DNA of 64,000 bases from Mesorhizobium plurifarium (GTDB lineage: Bacteria; Pseudomonadota; Alphaproteobacteria; Rhizobiales; Rhizobiaceae): assembly GCA_000824785.1 (NCBI GenBank), contig CCNB01000044.1, positions 1 through 64,000 of the forward strand, given 5' to 3'. Made by a program: the position numbers and the translations under genes. Below, in pieces: positions 41,754 to 49,126 of the stretch. The notes beneath the pieces were generated by a model that saw only the letters and a list, made by a program, of their open reading frames with translations, was not told the origin of the DNA and made no database searches. The stretch's first letter is position 1, and the number at the start of each line of letters is the position of its first letter.

Positions 41754-42823
41754 GCGACGTACCTCGCGGTTTCGGGGCGGGGCTGTAGACGGTGCCGCAG
41801 CAGCCATTCAGCGAGATCGCAGACGCCCTCGCGCCACGGGACGCGCACCCGCCAGCCCAACGCGGCCTCTATCTTGCGGGTGTCCGCGACGAAGAAGGGT
41901 TGGTCACCGGTCCGCTGCAGATCGTGGCGGAGCGTGATGTCGCGGCCTGTCATGGCGGGGATCTCCGACAGCAGCGCGCGCAGGCTGACGGCGTTGTGCG
42001 GTCCGCCGCCGAGGTTGAAGGCTTGGCCCTTGAAGTCTTCGATCCTGCCAAGCAAGCCGCGATAGGCGGCAACCGCGTCCGACACATGCAGGATGTCGCG
42101 CACCTGCTTGCCGTCGCCGTAGATCGTGATCGGTCGGCCGTCGAGCGCGCTGAGCAGGAAATGCGCGACCCAGCCCTGATCCTCGGTACCGAACTGGCGC
42201 GGGCCATAGATGCAGCTCATGCGCAGCACCGCCGTCGGCAGGCCGTAGGACTTGGCGTAGTCGAGGACATATTGGTCCGCAGCGCCCTTGGAACAGCCAT
42301 AGGGCGTGCAGAAATCGAGGCCGATCGCCTCGGCCACGCCATTGGCACGGATGGCTTCGTCCTCCGGCTCGTATCGATCGTCGGCTTCTCGCACCGCGAT
42401 CTGAGGCAAGCTGCCATAGACCTTATTGGTGCTGGCGAAGATTACCGGCGCGTTCATGCGGCGTGCCGCCTCGAGCACATTGAACGTGCCTTTGAGATTG
42501 ATGTCGAGGTCCTGTGCGGGATCGGCCAGGCTCGTGGTCACGGCGGTCTGGGCGGCCAGATGGAAGATCGCCTTGGCAGGCGCCAGGGCCGAGGCCAGGC
42601 CGCTCCCGTCGCGTATGTCAACGGTTTCCACGCTGAGCCGGCTGCCGTGCTTTTGCGCCAGCCACTCGAGGTTCTGCTCGACGCCGGAACGGCTGAAATT
42701 GTCGATGACCAGCACCGGCTCGCCGTCCGACAGCAGGCTGTCGGCCAGATTGGAGCCTATGAAGCCACTGCCGCCGATGACAGCCACCGGCGCGTTGTGA
42801 GGATTGCGATCCTGTTGGCTCAT
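41750..42823 (-). CDS. NAD-dependent sugar epimerase/dehydratase (SDR)
   Basis: The 357-residue extended SDR has AVIGGSGFIGSNLADSLL near residue 14, ASTNKVYGSLP near 130, the catalytic YGCSKGAADQ near 174 and CIYGPRQFGTEDQG near 205. The last two motifs, especially TNKVYG and YGCSKG, match CDP-paratose/tyvelose 2-epimerase-like enzymes, so it may epimerise at C2 of a nucleotide deoxysugar; the true substrate is unknown. It overlaps both neighbouring genes by four bases. Confidence 0.87.
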   Translation of the reverse strand: MSQQDRNPHNAPVAVIGGSGFIGSNLADSLLSDGEPVLVIDNFSRSGVEQNLEWLAQKHGSRLSVETVDIRDGSGLASALAPAKAIFHLAAQTAVTTSLADPAQDLDINLKGTFNVLEAARRMNAPVIFASTNKVYGSLPQIAVREADDRYEPEDEAIRANGVAEAIGLDFCTPYGCSKGAADQYVLDYAKSYGLPTAVLRMSCIYGPRQFGTEDQGWVAHFLLSALDGRPITIYGDGKQVRDILHVSDAVAAYRGLLGRIEDFKGQAFNLGGGPHNAVSLRALLSEIPAMTGRDITLRHDLQRTGDQPFFVADTRKIEAALGWRVRVPWREGVCDLAEWLLRHRLQPRPETARYVA

Positions 42824-43926
42824 GACACCAGCCCTCGCTCTTCAAGCTCGCGCTTCATGTCGGCGCCGCGGTCGATGGCGACGCTGTTGCGAACCCAGGC
42901 CGCGAATTCGCCAAGCGAGTTCTCTAACCGGCGGCTCGGCTCGAAGCCGAGCAGCTCGCGCGCCTTGCCGATATCGGCGAAGCAGTTGCGGATATCGCCG
43001 GAGCGCGCCTTGCCGAGAATTTCAGGTGGCCGCTTCGGAACGCCCATTGCCTCGGCGAGCAGGCGGGCGACCTCGCTGATCGTGTAGGACCGTCCGCTGC
43101 CGATGTTGATGGCATGGCCGGCTGCCTGGCGTTGCTCCAATGCCAGCCGGAAGGCACGGGCAACGTCCTGCACATGGACGAAGTCGCGCTTTTGCTCGCC
43201 GTCCTCGAAGACCATCGGCCGCTTGCCGTTTGCAAGGCGCGAGGCGAAGTTGGCGAGCACGCCCGTGTAGGGGTTGGCGAGCGCCTGTCCGGCGCCGAAG
43301 ACGTTGAACAGGCGCAAGGCCACCGCATCCGCATCATAGGCCTGGCCGAAGATCAGCACCGCCCGCTCCTGCGCATATTTGGTCAGCGCATAGATCGAGG
43401 CGAGGTCAGGCCGCTTCTCCTCGTCGGTCGGAATCGGCGACAGGCTTTCGCCCGCAGCCGACAACGGGTCCCACTGGCCGTTCCTGATATCGCTCGGCTT
43501 GCGGCGGGCGTCGTCAATGCGCCGCCCGTCCGGTGTCTCATAGAGGCCCTCGCCGTAGATGCTCATCGAGGACGCGACGACAATCCGTTCGACCGGTTGC
43601 TTGATCAATGCCTGGAGCAGGGTCGCGGTGCCGAGATCATTGGTGCCGACGTAGCGGGCGATCTCGTACATGGATTGGCCGACGCCGACCTCGGCAGCGA
43701 GATGGATGACGGCGTCGATACCCGAAACGGCTTCTGCCACTGCTCCCGGGTCGCGCACATCGCCCTTTGTCAGCTCGGCGCCACCCGGGATGCTGATGGC
43801 CTCGCTGCCATGGACCTGATCCAGAAGCACGTCCAGGATACGCACTTCATAGCCATGTTCTATGAGCTCCTGGGCGACATGCCGGCCGATGAAACCGCAG
43901 CCCCCCGTAACCAGTACACGTTTCAC
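42820..43926 (-). CDS. NAD-dependent sugar epimerase (SDR), GTG start
   Basis: A GTG at 43926 sits six bases after AAGGAG and directly before KRVLVTGGCGFIGRHVAQEL, so the long upstream open frame is not used. The 368-residue protein has SSMSIYGEG near 120, a catalytic YALTKYAQE near 192 and LFNVFGAGQALANPY near 215. It belongs to the dTDP-glucose dehydratase/UDP-glucose epimerase group. It is the first gene of the second glycan half-locus, behind the EcfG-type promoter at 43961-43985. Confidence 0.88.
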   Translation of the reverse strand: MKRVLVTGGCGFIGRHVAQELIEHGYEVRILDVLLDQVHGSEAISIPGGAELTKGDVRDPGAVAEAVSGIDAVIHLAAEVGVGQSMYEIARYVGTNDLGTATLLQALIKQPVERIVVASSMSIYGEGLYETPDGRRIDDARRKPSDIRNGQWDPLSAAGESLSPIPTDEEKRPDLASIYALTKYAQERAVLIFGQAYDADAVALRLFNVFGAGQALANPYTGVLANFASRLANGKRPMVFEDGEQKRDFVHVQDVARAFRLALEQRQAAGHAINIGSGRSYTISEVARLLAEAMGVPKRPPEILGKARSGDIRNCFADIGKARELLGFEPSRRLENSLGEFAAWVRNSVAIDRGADMKRELEERGLVS

Positions 43927-43960
43927 GAGAACTCCTTGCGGATTTGGCGTTGGGCTCCCG

Positions 43961-43985
43961 AACTGCGGGACAAAAGGTTTGTTCC
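43961..43985 (-). promoter_or_regulatory. EcfG-type promoter of second glycan half-locus (GGAAC-N16-AGTT)
   Basis: Minus-strand GGAAC at 43985-43981 and AGTT at 43964-43961; start near 43953, leader about 27 bases to the GTG. It is divergent from the promoter at 44049-44073. Confidence 0.65.
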
Positions 43986-44048
43986 CTGCTTCAACAAAGC
44001 TCCTCCCGCAATGCGCGTGACAATCCGCGGTCGGACTGCCGATCGGTT

Positions 44049-44073
44049 GGAACATTGCCCTTTGCGCGCTGTT
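44049..44073 (+). promoter_or_regulatory. EcfG-type promoter (GGAAC-N16-TGTT)
   Basis: GGAAC at 44049-44053 and TGTT at 44070-44073, about 38 bases before the ATG at 44111. Confidence 0.65.
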
Positions 44074-44110
44074 AGGACCGCGTCGGTCCCGCTGCGAGAA
44101 AGGAAAAGCC

Positions 44111-44383
44111 ATGTCCGAGGCGAAGACGACCACCAATCACGACGAAATCCGTAAATGGGTGGAGGAAAGGGATGGCCATCCCGCCGTGGTCCGCACCAAA
44201 GGCAAGGGTGGCATCCTGCGCATCGATTTCGGCGAGCCGGAAGAAGCGCTCGAGCCGATCGAGTGGGATGAGTTCTTCAGGATCTTCGACGAGAACGATC
44301 TGGCTTTCCTCCACCAGGATGAGGCCGGCAGCGGAGGAGAAAGCCGTTTCAACAAATTCGTCGAGCGCGGTCGCAAGACTTGA
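44111..44383 (+). CDS. small acidic conserved protein (paralogue of 52164)
   Basis: The 90-residue protein follows AGAAAGGAAAAG. It shares with the product of 52164 a start with Asn-His-Asp/Glu-x-Ile-Arg-x-Trp, a core PIEWDEFFRIFDENDLAFLH and an end SRFNKFVERG. The fold seems a compact alpha/beta domain; no catalytic residues are obvious. Related proteins are frequent in rhizobia without a known role. Both copies carry EcfG-type promoters. Confidence 0.8.
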   Translation: MSEAKTTTNHDEIRKWVEERDGHPAVVRTKGKGGILRIDFGEPEEALEPIEWDEFFRIFDENDLAFLHQDEAGSGGESRFNKFVERGRKT

Positions 44384-44523
44384 GCTCTTGCCGGCATCGA
44401 TGTCAGTTGCATTAACAGCGATCGAGGTTGCGCGACCTCACAGGCCTGTAGGTTGCCCCAAACTGCGCGCTGATACTTCCTTGCGAAACTTTGAGGCGCT
44501 GGCCAGAGCGGCCGCTATGGCGC

Positions 44524-44549
44524 GGAACCATTTTCAGGATCCGGCCGTT
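44524..44549 (+). promoter_or_regulatory. EcfG-type promoter, full consensus (GGAAC-N17-CGTT)
   Basis: GGAAC at 44524-44528 and CGTT at 44546-44549, an exact match with a 17-base spacer, 26 bases before the ATG at 44575. No gene is seen between 44384 and here. Confidence 0.8.
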
Positions 44550-44574
44550 CCGACGTCAGGTTCGGAGCGATAGC

Positions 44575-44814
44575 ATGGGCACTTTTTCGGATCTGGATAA
44601 AAAGCTCACTGAAAACATCTACGATCACGGAAGCCGTTTGACCGACCCAAGCGCGGATCTGCCACGGCGGGTCGTGGAGACAGTCGGCCTCCTTATGCCG
44701 TTCATTCAGCCGGAGGCGCGTGAGGCGGTGAGGCTGCAAATCCTGGGCATCATCCACGAACACATATTTGATGAGATCGAGACCGGGCCTGGAGATCCAG
44801 CGGCCGGGGACTGA
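44575..44814 (+). CDS. 79-residue conserved hypothetical protein
   Basis: The product has an acidic start (FSDLDKKLTENIYDHGSRL) and a helical core with RRVVETVGLLMPFIQPEARE, ending in an acidic tail. There is no signal or membrane segment. I do not recognise a family. GGAG before the ATG and an exact EcfG consensus upstream support the gene and its membership of the stress regulon. Confidence 0.7.
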   Translation: MGTFSDLDKKLTENIYDHGSRLTDPSADLPRRVVETVGLLMPFIQPEAREAVRLQILGIIHEHIFDEIETGPGDPAAGD

Positions 44815-44919
44815 GAGTTTCCGTTTCGTAACTCTCGATCATTTCAGTCCGCCATGCGCATGCCTGGTCCGGCGTAATGCCAAGCGCCCGCCTGAAGCTC
44901 GTCGTTCTCTGTTGCGCAG

Positions 44920-44945
44920 GGAACATCTGAGTCCTTCCCCGGGTT
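44920..44945 (+). promoter_or_regulatory. EcfG-type promoter (GGAAC-N17-GGTT)
   Basis: GGAAC at 44920-44924 and GGTT at 44942-44945, directly before the AI-2E transporter remnant. The predicted transcription start near 44953 leaves a very short leader. Confidence 0.5.
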
Positions 44946-44958
44946 CAGTACGCAGGCA

Positions 44959-45300
44959 ATGACTTCAATGCAGAACGGACGCTCCGAGTTCGAACGATCA
45001 TCGCCGGCTCCTGTGGAAACGGCCGAGCCCATCTTGCAAACCGTTGAGAGCCGGCAAGCAGCACGATTGCGCGGGGTGACATTCTTCACAGGCGGTCTTT
45101 TCGTCCTGGCAATCTTTGCCGCCTTCTTCGCCGCGGGCGCCATCGTGCTTCCGCTCGTTCTTGCCGTCTTTCTCAAGTTGCTCCTGCAGCCCGCTGTCAG
45201 CCTGCTGGAACGCCTCTTTTTGCCCAGGGGCTTGGCAGCGATCTTGCCGATCGTACTGGTGGTCGGAATCTTGGTCGGCCTGGTGGCAGCCTTGTCGGGG
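44959..45300 (+). pseudogene. AI-2E family transporter remnant (N-terminal part)
   Basis: From the ATG at 44959 (or 44968) about 110 residues look like the start of a PerM/AI-2E family membrane protein: a polar leader, then RLRGVTFFTGGLFVLAIFAA and IVLPLVLAVFLKLLLQPAVS, a second helix pair and LAAILPIVLVVGILVGLVAA. Near 45300 the similarity stops; the frame stays open to 45798 but becomes Arg-rich and antisense to two minus-strand genes. Family members are 350 or more residues with about eight helices, so the gene is truncated and probably nonfunctional, although its EcfG-type promoter remains. Confidence 0.7.
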
Positions 45301-45327
45301 TGCAGCAGCACCGAGCGGAGCCAGGCG

Positions 45328-45591
45328 TTAGCCGATATCCGTCATTTTCCGTTTCTTCATTGGCGGCGGCTTGGGTCCGGTCGCGCGAGGAGGCGGTTCC
45401 GCAGGAGAGGGCGTCTTTGTCGCCGGCGTCGCGGCCAGACGCTGCTCGCGCAGCCGAGCGGTCTTCGCCTGGCGCGTCAGTCGCTCCGCTTCCATCAACG
45501 CGCGCGCCGCGGCCGATGTCCGTTCGTGCCTGTCCTTGTCGATCTTTCGCGCGGTCACCATGCGTTGTTTCAGAAACGGTTGGAGGGACAT
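45328..45591 (-). CDS. small basic helical protein
   Basis: Starting at the ATG at 45591 the product is 87 residues, with QPFLKQRMVTARKIDKDRHE, then a long basic helix ALMEAERLTRQAKTARLREQ and a Pro/Lys-rich tail. An internal ATG at 45561 is another possible start. It could bind nucleic acid, judging only from charge. It lies opposite to the open frame that continues from the AI-2E remnant and ends 28 bases from the point where that homology breaks. Confidence 0.5.
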   Translation of the reverse strand: MSLQPFLKQRMVTARKIDKDRHERTSAAARALMEAERLTRQAKTARLREQRLAATPATKTPSPAEPPPRATGPKPPPMKKRKMTDIG

Positions 45592-45643
45592 CCAGCTTGT
45601 CCGCCGTTGTTCCGAACGGCAGGACGCGAAACGATCGATATTT

Positions 45644-45781
45644 CTACTCTTTGCCGCCGTGCAGCTTCTGGTCCTTTGCTTCGCGCAGCAGCCGCACGAT
45701 CGCATCGACCGGAGAGGGATCCGCCGTCGGTTGGATTTTCCGCCGCCACAGACGGCGAAGGAGCTTTTTCAATGTTGGCAT
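45644..45781 (-). CDS. 45-residue basic protein
   Basis: A short frame starts after AAGGTG. The product begins MPTLKKLLRRLWRRK, continues with a Pro/Asp segment and ends in AIVRLLREAKDQKLHGGK. It has two amphipathic basic helices and a Trp, and third codon positions are GC-rich as in neighbouring genes. The function is unknown. It probably shares a transcript with the genes on either side on the minus strand. Confidence 0.5.
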   Translation of the reverse strand: MPTLKKLLRRLWRRKIQPTADPSPVDAIVRLLREAKDQKLHGGKE

Positions 45782-45866
45782 CAAAAATCACCTTCTGAGC
45801 TGTTGAATGCAAGACGGATATTTCAGCCGTGGCGCCACGTCGTTTGAGGAGACGACGGCAAAGGAG

Positions 45867-46187
45867 TTACCCGAGCAGCGCGGCAAGCAGGATCGCGGCG
45901 GCCGCGAGGACTACGGCCGCCGCGATCACCAAAACCGGCCCCTTTCTGCCGGGATGAAGACCGGACGCATTCTCCGGGCGCCGCATTGCATTGGCGAAAC
46001 TCGCCTGGTTGGTGAATTTCGCTTCATGTCGCGTCGCAGGCCGCGCCGGATTGGCGGCGTCGCCAGCCTCGGCATCCGTTTCCAGGGGCGCGGCCGCCGG
46101 ATCGAACCCGGGCGTCTTGTCTTCAGTCCTGCCGGCCTGGATTTGACCGCGATCCTCGGCAGGTGTCCGCTTGCTCGGCGAGATCAT
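45867..46187 (-). CDS. tail-anchored small membrane protein
   Basis: The ATG at 46187 follows GAAGGAGC and gives 106 residues. Residues 1-80 are polar and Pro/Ala/Asp-rich, likely disordered, and the last 22 (GPVLVIAAAVVLAAAAILLA and a short end) form one membrane helix, so the protein is tail-anchored with a cytoplasmic domain. The EcfG-type promoter at 46209-46233 precedes it. No family is recognised. Confidence 0.7.
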   Translation of the reverse strand: MISPSKRTPAEDRGQIQAGRTEDKTPGFDPAAAPLETDAEAGDAANPARPATRHEAKFTNQASFANAMRRPENASGLHPGRKGPVLVIAAAVVLAAAAILLAALLG

Positions 46188-46208
46188 TCGATAGCTCCTT
46201 CGCAACCA

Positions 46209-46233
46209 AACTTCTGTTCGGCCCTGCTGTTCC
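46209..46233 (-). promoter_or_regulatory. EcfG-type promoter (GGAAC-N16-AGTT)
   Basis: Minus-strand GGAAC at 46233-46229 and AGTT at 46212-46209, 22 bases before the ATG at 46187. Confidence 0.65.
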
Positions 46234-46329
46234 AATAAGGCTGCCGGAGGTGGAGAAGAATGCCGCCATGACATGGCGCGGATTTTGGGCAGGGCGCCCA
46301 CATCGCGGAAGACGAGCCTGATTGGACCC

Positions 46330-46354
46330 GGAACCTTTCCGATTGGGCCAGCTT
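46330..46354 (+). promoter_or_regulatory. EcfG-like promoter (GGAAC-N16-GCTT)
   Basis: GGAAC at 46330-46334 with TT at 46353-46354, about 35 bases before the ATG at 46389. The -10 region is less typical than most here. Confidence 0.5.
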
Positions 46355-46388
46355 TAATCTTCACCGATGCGAAGACGACGAGGCGGCA

Positions 46389-46871
46389 ATGCAGGTTCTC
46401 GAAACCGAAATACATGCCGGACCGGAAGGTACGGTGGTCGAGTTTCTTGGCGACGGTGGCGAAAAGATTGCCGTCACAATGGCGACATCGGATCCGCGAC
46501 TGACGCTTGATAAGGCCGCTCTCGTCGGCTGCGCCAAAGAGATGATGGCCCAGTGTGCGGCCTTCGGCAACACGGAGCGGGTATCCGGGCAGAGCGGCTA
46601 TCGCGACCTCGGTGGGCCGTCGATCAAGTCGCAGGGTCTGTTCACATTCGAGTATCGCGACAACAACAGTGTGCGCCAACTCCAGGGGGTGGAACTGGCG
46701 AGCCTCGAGGCCGCGCATGGCGAGGCGCTGCGGTCGGCCATCGATCTGTTGGACGACACGCCCGAAGGCGGGCAGGAGGGCTGGGCCGTGCGGGTCCGCG
46801 ACGGAAGCGGCAAGATCGTGTCGTCGGTCGACTTCGATGAGGCAAGGCGTGAAAAGGCGGCGGCGGAATGA
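46389..46871 (+). CDS. conserved hypothetical protein
   Basis: The 160-residue protein has an N-terminal beta-rich half (AGPEGTVVEFLGDGGEKIAV, then a stretch with RLTLDKAALVGCAKEMM) and a C-terminal part VELASLEAAHGEALRSAIDL followed by WAVRVRDGSGKIVSSVDF. The latter resembles the DUF6894-type repeat (acidic strand, Ala-rich helix, then strand with Val-x-Asp-x-x-Gly). It is soluble. The function is unknown; the context is stress regulation. Confidence 0.65.
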   Translation: MQVLETEIHAGPEGTVVEFLGDGGEKIAVTMATSDPRLTLDKAALVGCAKEMMAQCAAFGNTERVSGQSGYRDLGGPSIKSQGLFTFEYRDNNSVRQLQGVELASLEAAHGEALRSAIDLLDDTPEGGQEGWAVRVRDGSGKIVSSVDFDEARREKAAAE

Positions 46872-46905
46872 GGACCGGGCTGCATAGCCGAAGAAAGGAT
46901 AAACG

Positions 46906-47157
46906 ATGCTTCCCTTCCTCTCGCTAGACGCGATGGCAGCTTCCAGAGGCGATGGGCTGCATCCAAAGCTTGCCCGTCTGCTCAGGACACGGCTCGCATC
47001 GGCTGGATCTGGAGTGGTTGTGCTCCGCCAAACCCGGAATGGCGCCCCGATCCAGGCCGGTCCTAATCCGATTGGCAACATCGACGGAGAGCTGCAAGCG
47101 GGTGTGCTCCGGTTTCCCACCCGGCAAAGTCTCAAAGCTCGACGCCGGAAGAATTAG
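46906..47157 (+). CDS. possible 83-residue protein
   Basis: A frame of 83 codons starts after AAAGGATAAACG, 34 bases downstream of the previous stop. Third positions are mostly G or C. The product is Arg/Leu/Gly-rich without a recognised motif. Support is limited to the ribosome site and codon use. Confidence 0.35.
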   Translation: MLPFLSLDAMAASRGDGLHPKLARLLRTRLASAGSGVVVLRQTRNGAPIQAGPNPIGNIDGELQAGVLRFPTRQSLKARRRKN

Positions 47158-47212
47158 ACAAGCGTCAGCGGTCCTCAGCTCCGCCGAGGTCAGCCCTTTG
47201 CCTTCCGTCTGT

Positions 47213-47237
47213 GGAACTAGGGATCAGTCTTTTGTTT
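47213..47237 (+). promoter_or_regulatory. EcfG-like promoter (GGAAC-N16-GTTT)
   Basis: GGAAC at 47213-47217 and TT at 47236-47237, which predicts a start near 47245 and excludes an upstream GTG as the response regulator start. Confidence 0.5.
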
Positions 47238-47273
47238 AGGCGGCAAGAAGCAGTGAACGTCAAGGAAGCCGAT

Positions 47274-47636
47274 ATGAGGGCGCCCTTGGCGCTGGTCGTG
47301 GAGGACGAGTATCTGATCGCTTCGGACATGGCGAATGGATTGATGGACAGCGGCTTCGACGTCGCCTGCGTGGCCTCCGAACGAGCGGCCGAAACATGGC
47401 TGGCCGACCACAGCCCGGATTTGGCCATCATCGATATACAGCTGCTGGACGGCCAGCGCGGCATTGCCGCCGGCCGCCTCAAAGCGCTGAATGTGCCTTT
47501 TATCGTGCATTCGGGCTATGACCCTGAATTTCAGGCGCCCGCCTTTCACGACGCGCCGTATCTGCCGAAGCCGGCCGCGATCCAGGATCTGGTCAAGCTT
47601 GCAAATCGAATGATCGAGAGTCGAGCTCGAGCCTGA
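47274..47636 (+). CDS. single-domain response regulator
   Basis: The ATG at 47274 follows AAGGAAG. The 120-residue receiver has LVVEDEYLIASDMANGL near residue 7, the phospho-acceptor in LAIIDIQLLDG near 52, a Ser/His region FIVHSGYD near 80 and LPKPA near 98. There is no output domain. It is similar in kind to the regulator at 16190 and may be another stress-pathway receiver; no kinase is adjacent. Confidence 0.85.
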   Translation: MRAPLALVVEDEYLIASDMANGLMDSGFDVACVASERAAETWLADHSPDLAIIDIQLLDGQRGIAAGRLKALNVPFIVHSGYDPEFQAPAFHDAPYLPKPAAIQDLVKLANRMIESRARA

Positions 47637-47726
47637 GATTCAGTCGAATCTTCGAGTACGTCCTTGGTCCGACATCCCGCGCTTCTCGCGACGGCGCCGC
47701 CAATGCGCGGAATTCGGTCTTCCTAC

Positions 47727-47751
47727 GGAACATTCGGGACGGCGGTCAGTT
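47727..47751 (+). promoter_or_regulatory. EcfG-type promoter (GGAAC-N16-AGTT)
   Basis: GGAAC at 47727-47731 and AGTT at 47748-47751. The next start codon supported by a ribosome site is at 47896, so the leader would be about 135 bases, longer than elsewhere. Confidence 0.5.
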
Positions 47752-47895
47752 CAGTGCTGTGCAGGCTCCGCTGCTGGACGTCTGCCGAAGATCGGTGGGC
47801 AACACTGATCGGCCCGCGCTTTGGTCCCTCGGGCGCGGGCCCGCCGACCTCTCGCTATGACAAACCGGTCACGGAGGGATGGACGGGAGCTTGTC

Positions 47896-48321
47896 ATGAA
47901 ACACCAAACGCTCGACCAATTGCACGCAGTCGCTGATATCAATCCGTTGGTGCCGCTCGCCACGCGGACTGAAAAGATTGAGAGGTGGGCAGAACTGCTC
48001 GACAGCAATCCGTTGCGCTGTCTCGCTGCTCTCACCGGCACCGAATATCTTTATCCAGGGATGCGCGAAGAAGCACGGGCGGCAGGCTCCCCGCTCACGG
48101 TTGCCTTTGAGGACCCGCTGCTCAGGGCATCGGGCTTGCGATCCGATACGTACGGAGAGGCCAGACGTTTCTTTGAGCTGTCCGATTGGCAGTTGCATGA
48201 AGTCGTCTGCAGCTGCCATGCCGGCGCAACCATGCAGGCAGGTTGGGCGGCGCAGCGCGTTCGCAGGATCGTCACCGGCAATCGTCTACTTGGCTGGCTG
48301 AGAAGTCGCTTCACGCACTGA
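47896..48321 (+). CDS. conserved hypothetical protein
   Basis: The ATG at 47896 follows GGGAG; an in-frame ATG at 47857 is an alternative. The 141-residue product has HQTLDQLHAVADINPLVPL, a middle PLTVAFEDPLLRASGLRSD and VVCSCHAGATM with two Cys and a His. I have seen this order in unnamed rhizobial proteins of similar length but cannot assign a function. It is soluble. Confidence 0.65.
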   Translation: MKHQTLDQLHAVADINPLVPLATRTEKIERWAELLDSNPLRCLAALTGTEYLYPGMREEARAAGSPLTVAFEDPLLRASGLRSDTYGEARRFFELSDWQLHEVVCSCHAGATMQAGWAAQRVRRIVTGNRLLGWLRSRFTH

Positions 48322-48475
48322 CTGAGCGCGAGCCGTCGGCGGCACCTGGGCTCATTCGGCACCCGTTGCGGGGCAAAGTTCGGCCCCGGCGGTGTTTTGC
48401 GCGAATGTGAGTTGGCATGAGGGATTTCATGGAGGACGTAGCAGCACGGACAGATCAGAGCTGGGGCACGGCTCG

Positions 48476-49078
48476 ATGCTGAGCGATCCAATGGTGCTGA
48501 TACTGATGTACTTCGTGTTGCCCGTCTGGTTGATCGCCGGCTTCGCCGATTGGCTCTGTCACCGCGCCACGCACATCGAAGCGACGACCGGCGCGAAGGA
48601 ATCGCTGATCCATCTCCTGATGTTCGTCGAGGTAGGCATTCCTTTGCTCGCGGCGATGTTCTTGGAGATTAATGCCCTGATCATCGCCGTGATGATGATC
48701 GTCTTCGTCCTCCACGAGGCCACCGCCATATGGGACGTGCGTTACGCGACGACCGCGCGCACCGTAACTCCCATCGAACAGCACGTTCACAGCTTTCTGG
48801 AGATGATCCCGCTGATGGGCCTTGTCAGCGTGGTTTCATTGCACTGGGGCCAGTTCCTGGCGCTGTTCGGGTTTGGGCCAGAGAAGGCTCGGTTTGACCT
48901 TGCCTGGAAGGAGCAGCAGCTGCCCGTGGGGTACATCGCAACGGTGATGACCGTGATTCTGCTGTTCGAACTGTTTCCTTACGTGGAGGAGCTTTTCAGA
49001 GGCCTGCGAGCCAACTCCGGCCGGCTGGTTCCTCCCAAGGCCAGGCGAAACAAGGCAGGTGACACGGCAACGCGCTGA
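48476..49078 (+). CDS. multi-pass membrane protein with conserved His
   Basis: The 200-residue protein has five or so membrane helices (starting VLILMYFVLPVWLIAGFADW). His residues cluster at the membrane: DWLCHRATHIE, FVLHEATAIWD and IEQHVHSFLEMIP, a pattern that recalls metal-binding membrane enzymes such as hydroxylase/desaturase relatives, though I cannot name the family. A polar basic tail ends it. No EcfG motif was found in the 150 bases upstream. Confidence 0.7.
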   Translation: MLSDPMVLILMYFVLPVWLIAGFADWLCHRATHIEATTGAKESLIHLLMFVEVGIPLLAAMFLEINALIIAVMMIVFVLHEATAIWDVRYATTARTVTPIEQHVHSFLEMIPLMGLVSVVSLHWGQFLALFGFGPEKARFDLAWKEQQLPVGYIATVMTVILLFELFPYVEELFRGLRANSGRLVPPKARRNKAGDTATR

Positions 49079-49126
49079 GGATGCCGCCGGTCCATTCGCG
49101 GAACGTCGCCAGCGTTCTCGGCAGCA

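Noticed and set aside
45867..47135. 422-codon minus-strand frame
   Set aside because: Only its last 106 codons, from the ATG at 46187 with a strong ribosome site, look like a gene. The rest is antisense to the 46389 gene.
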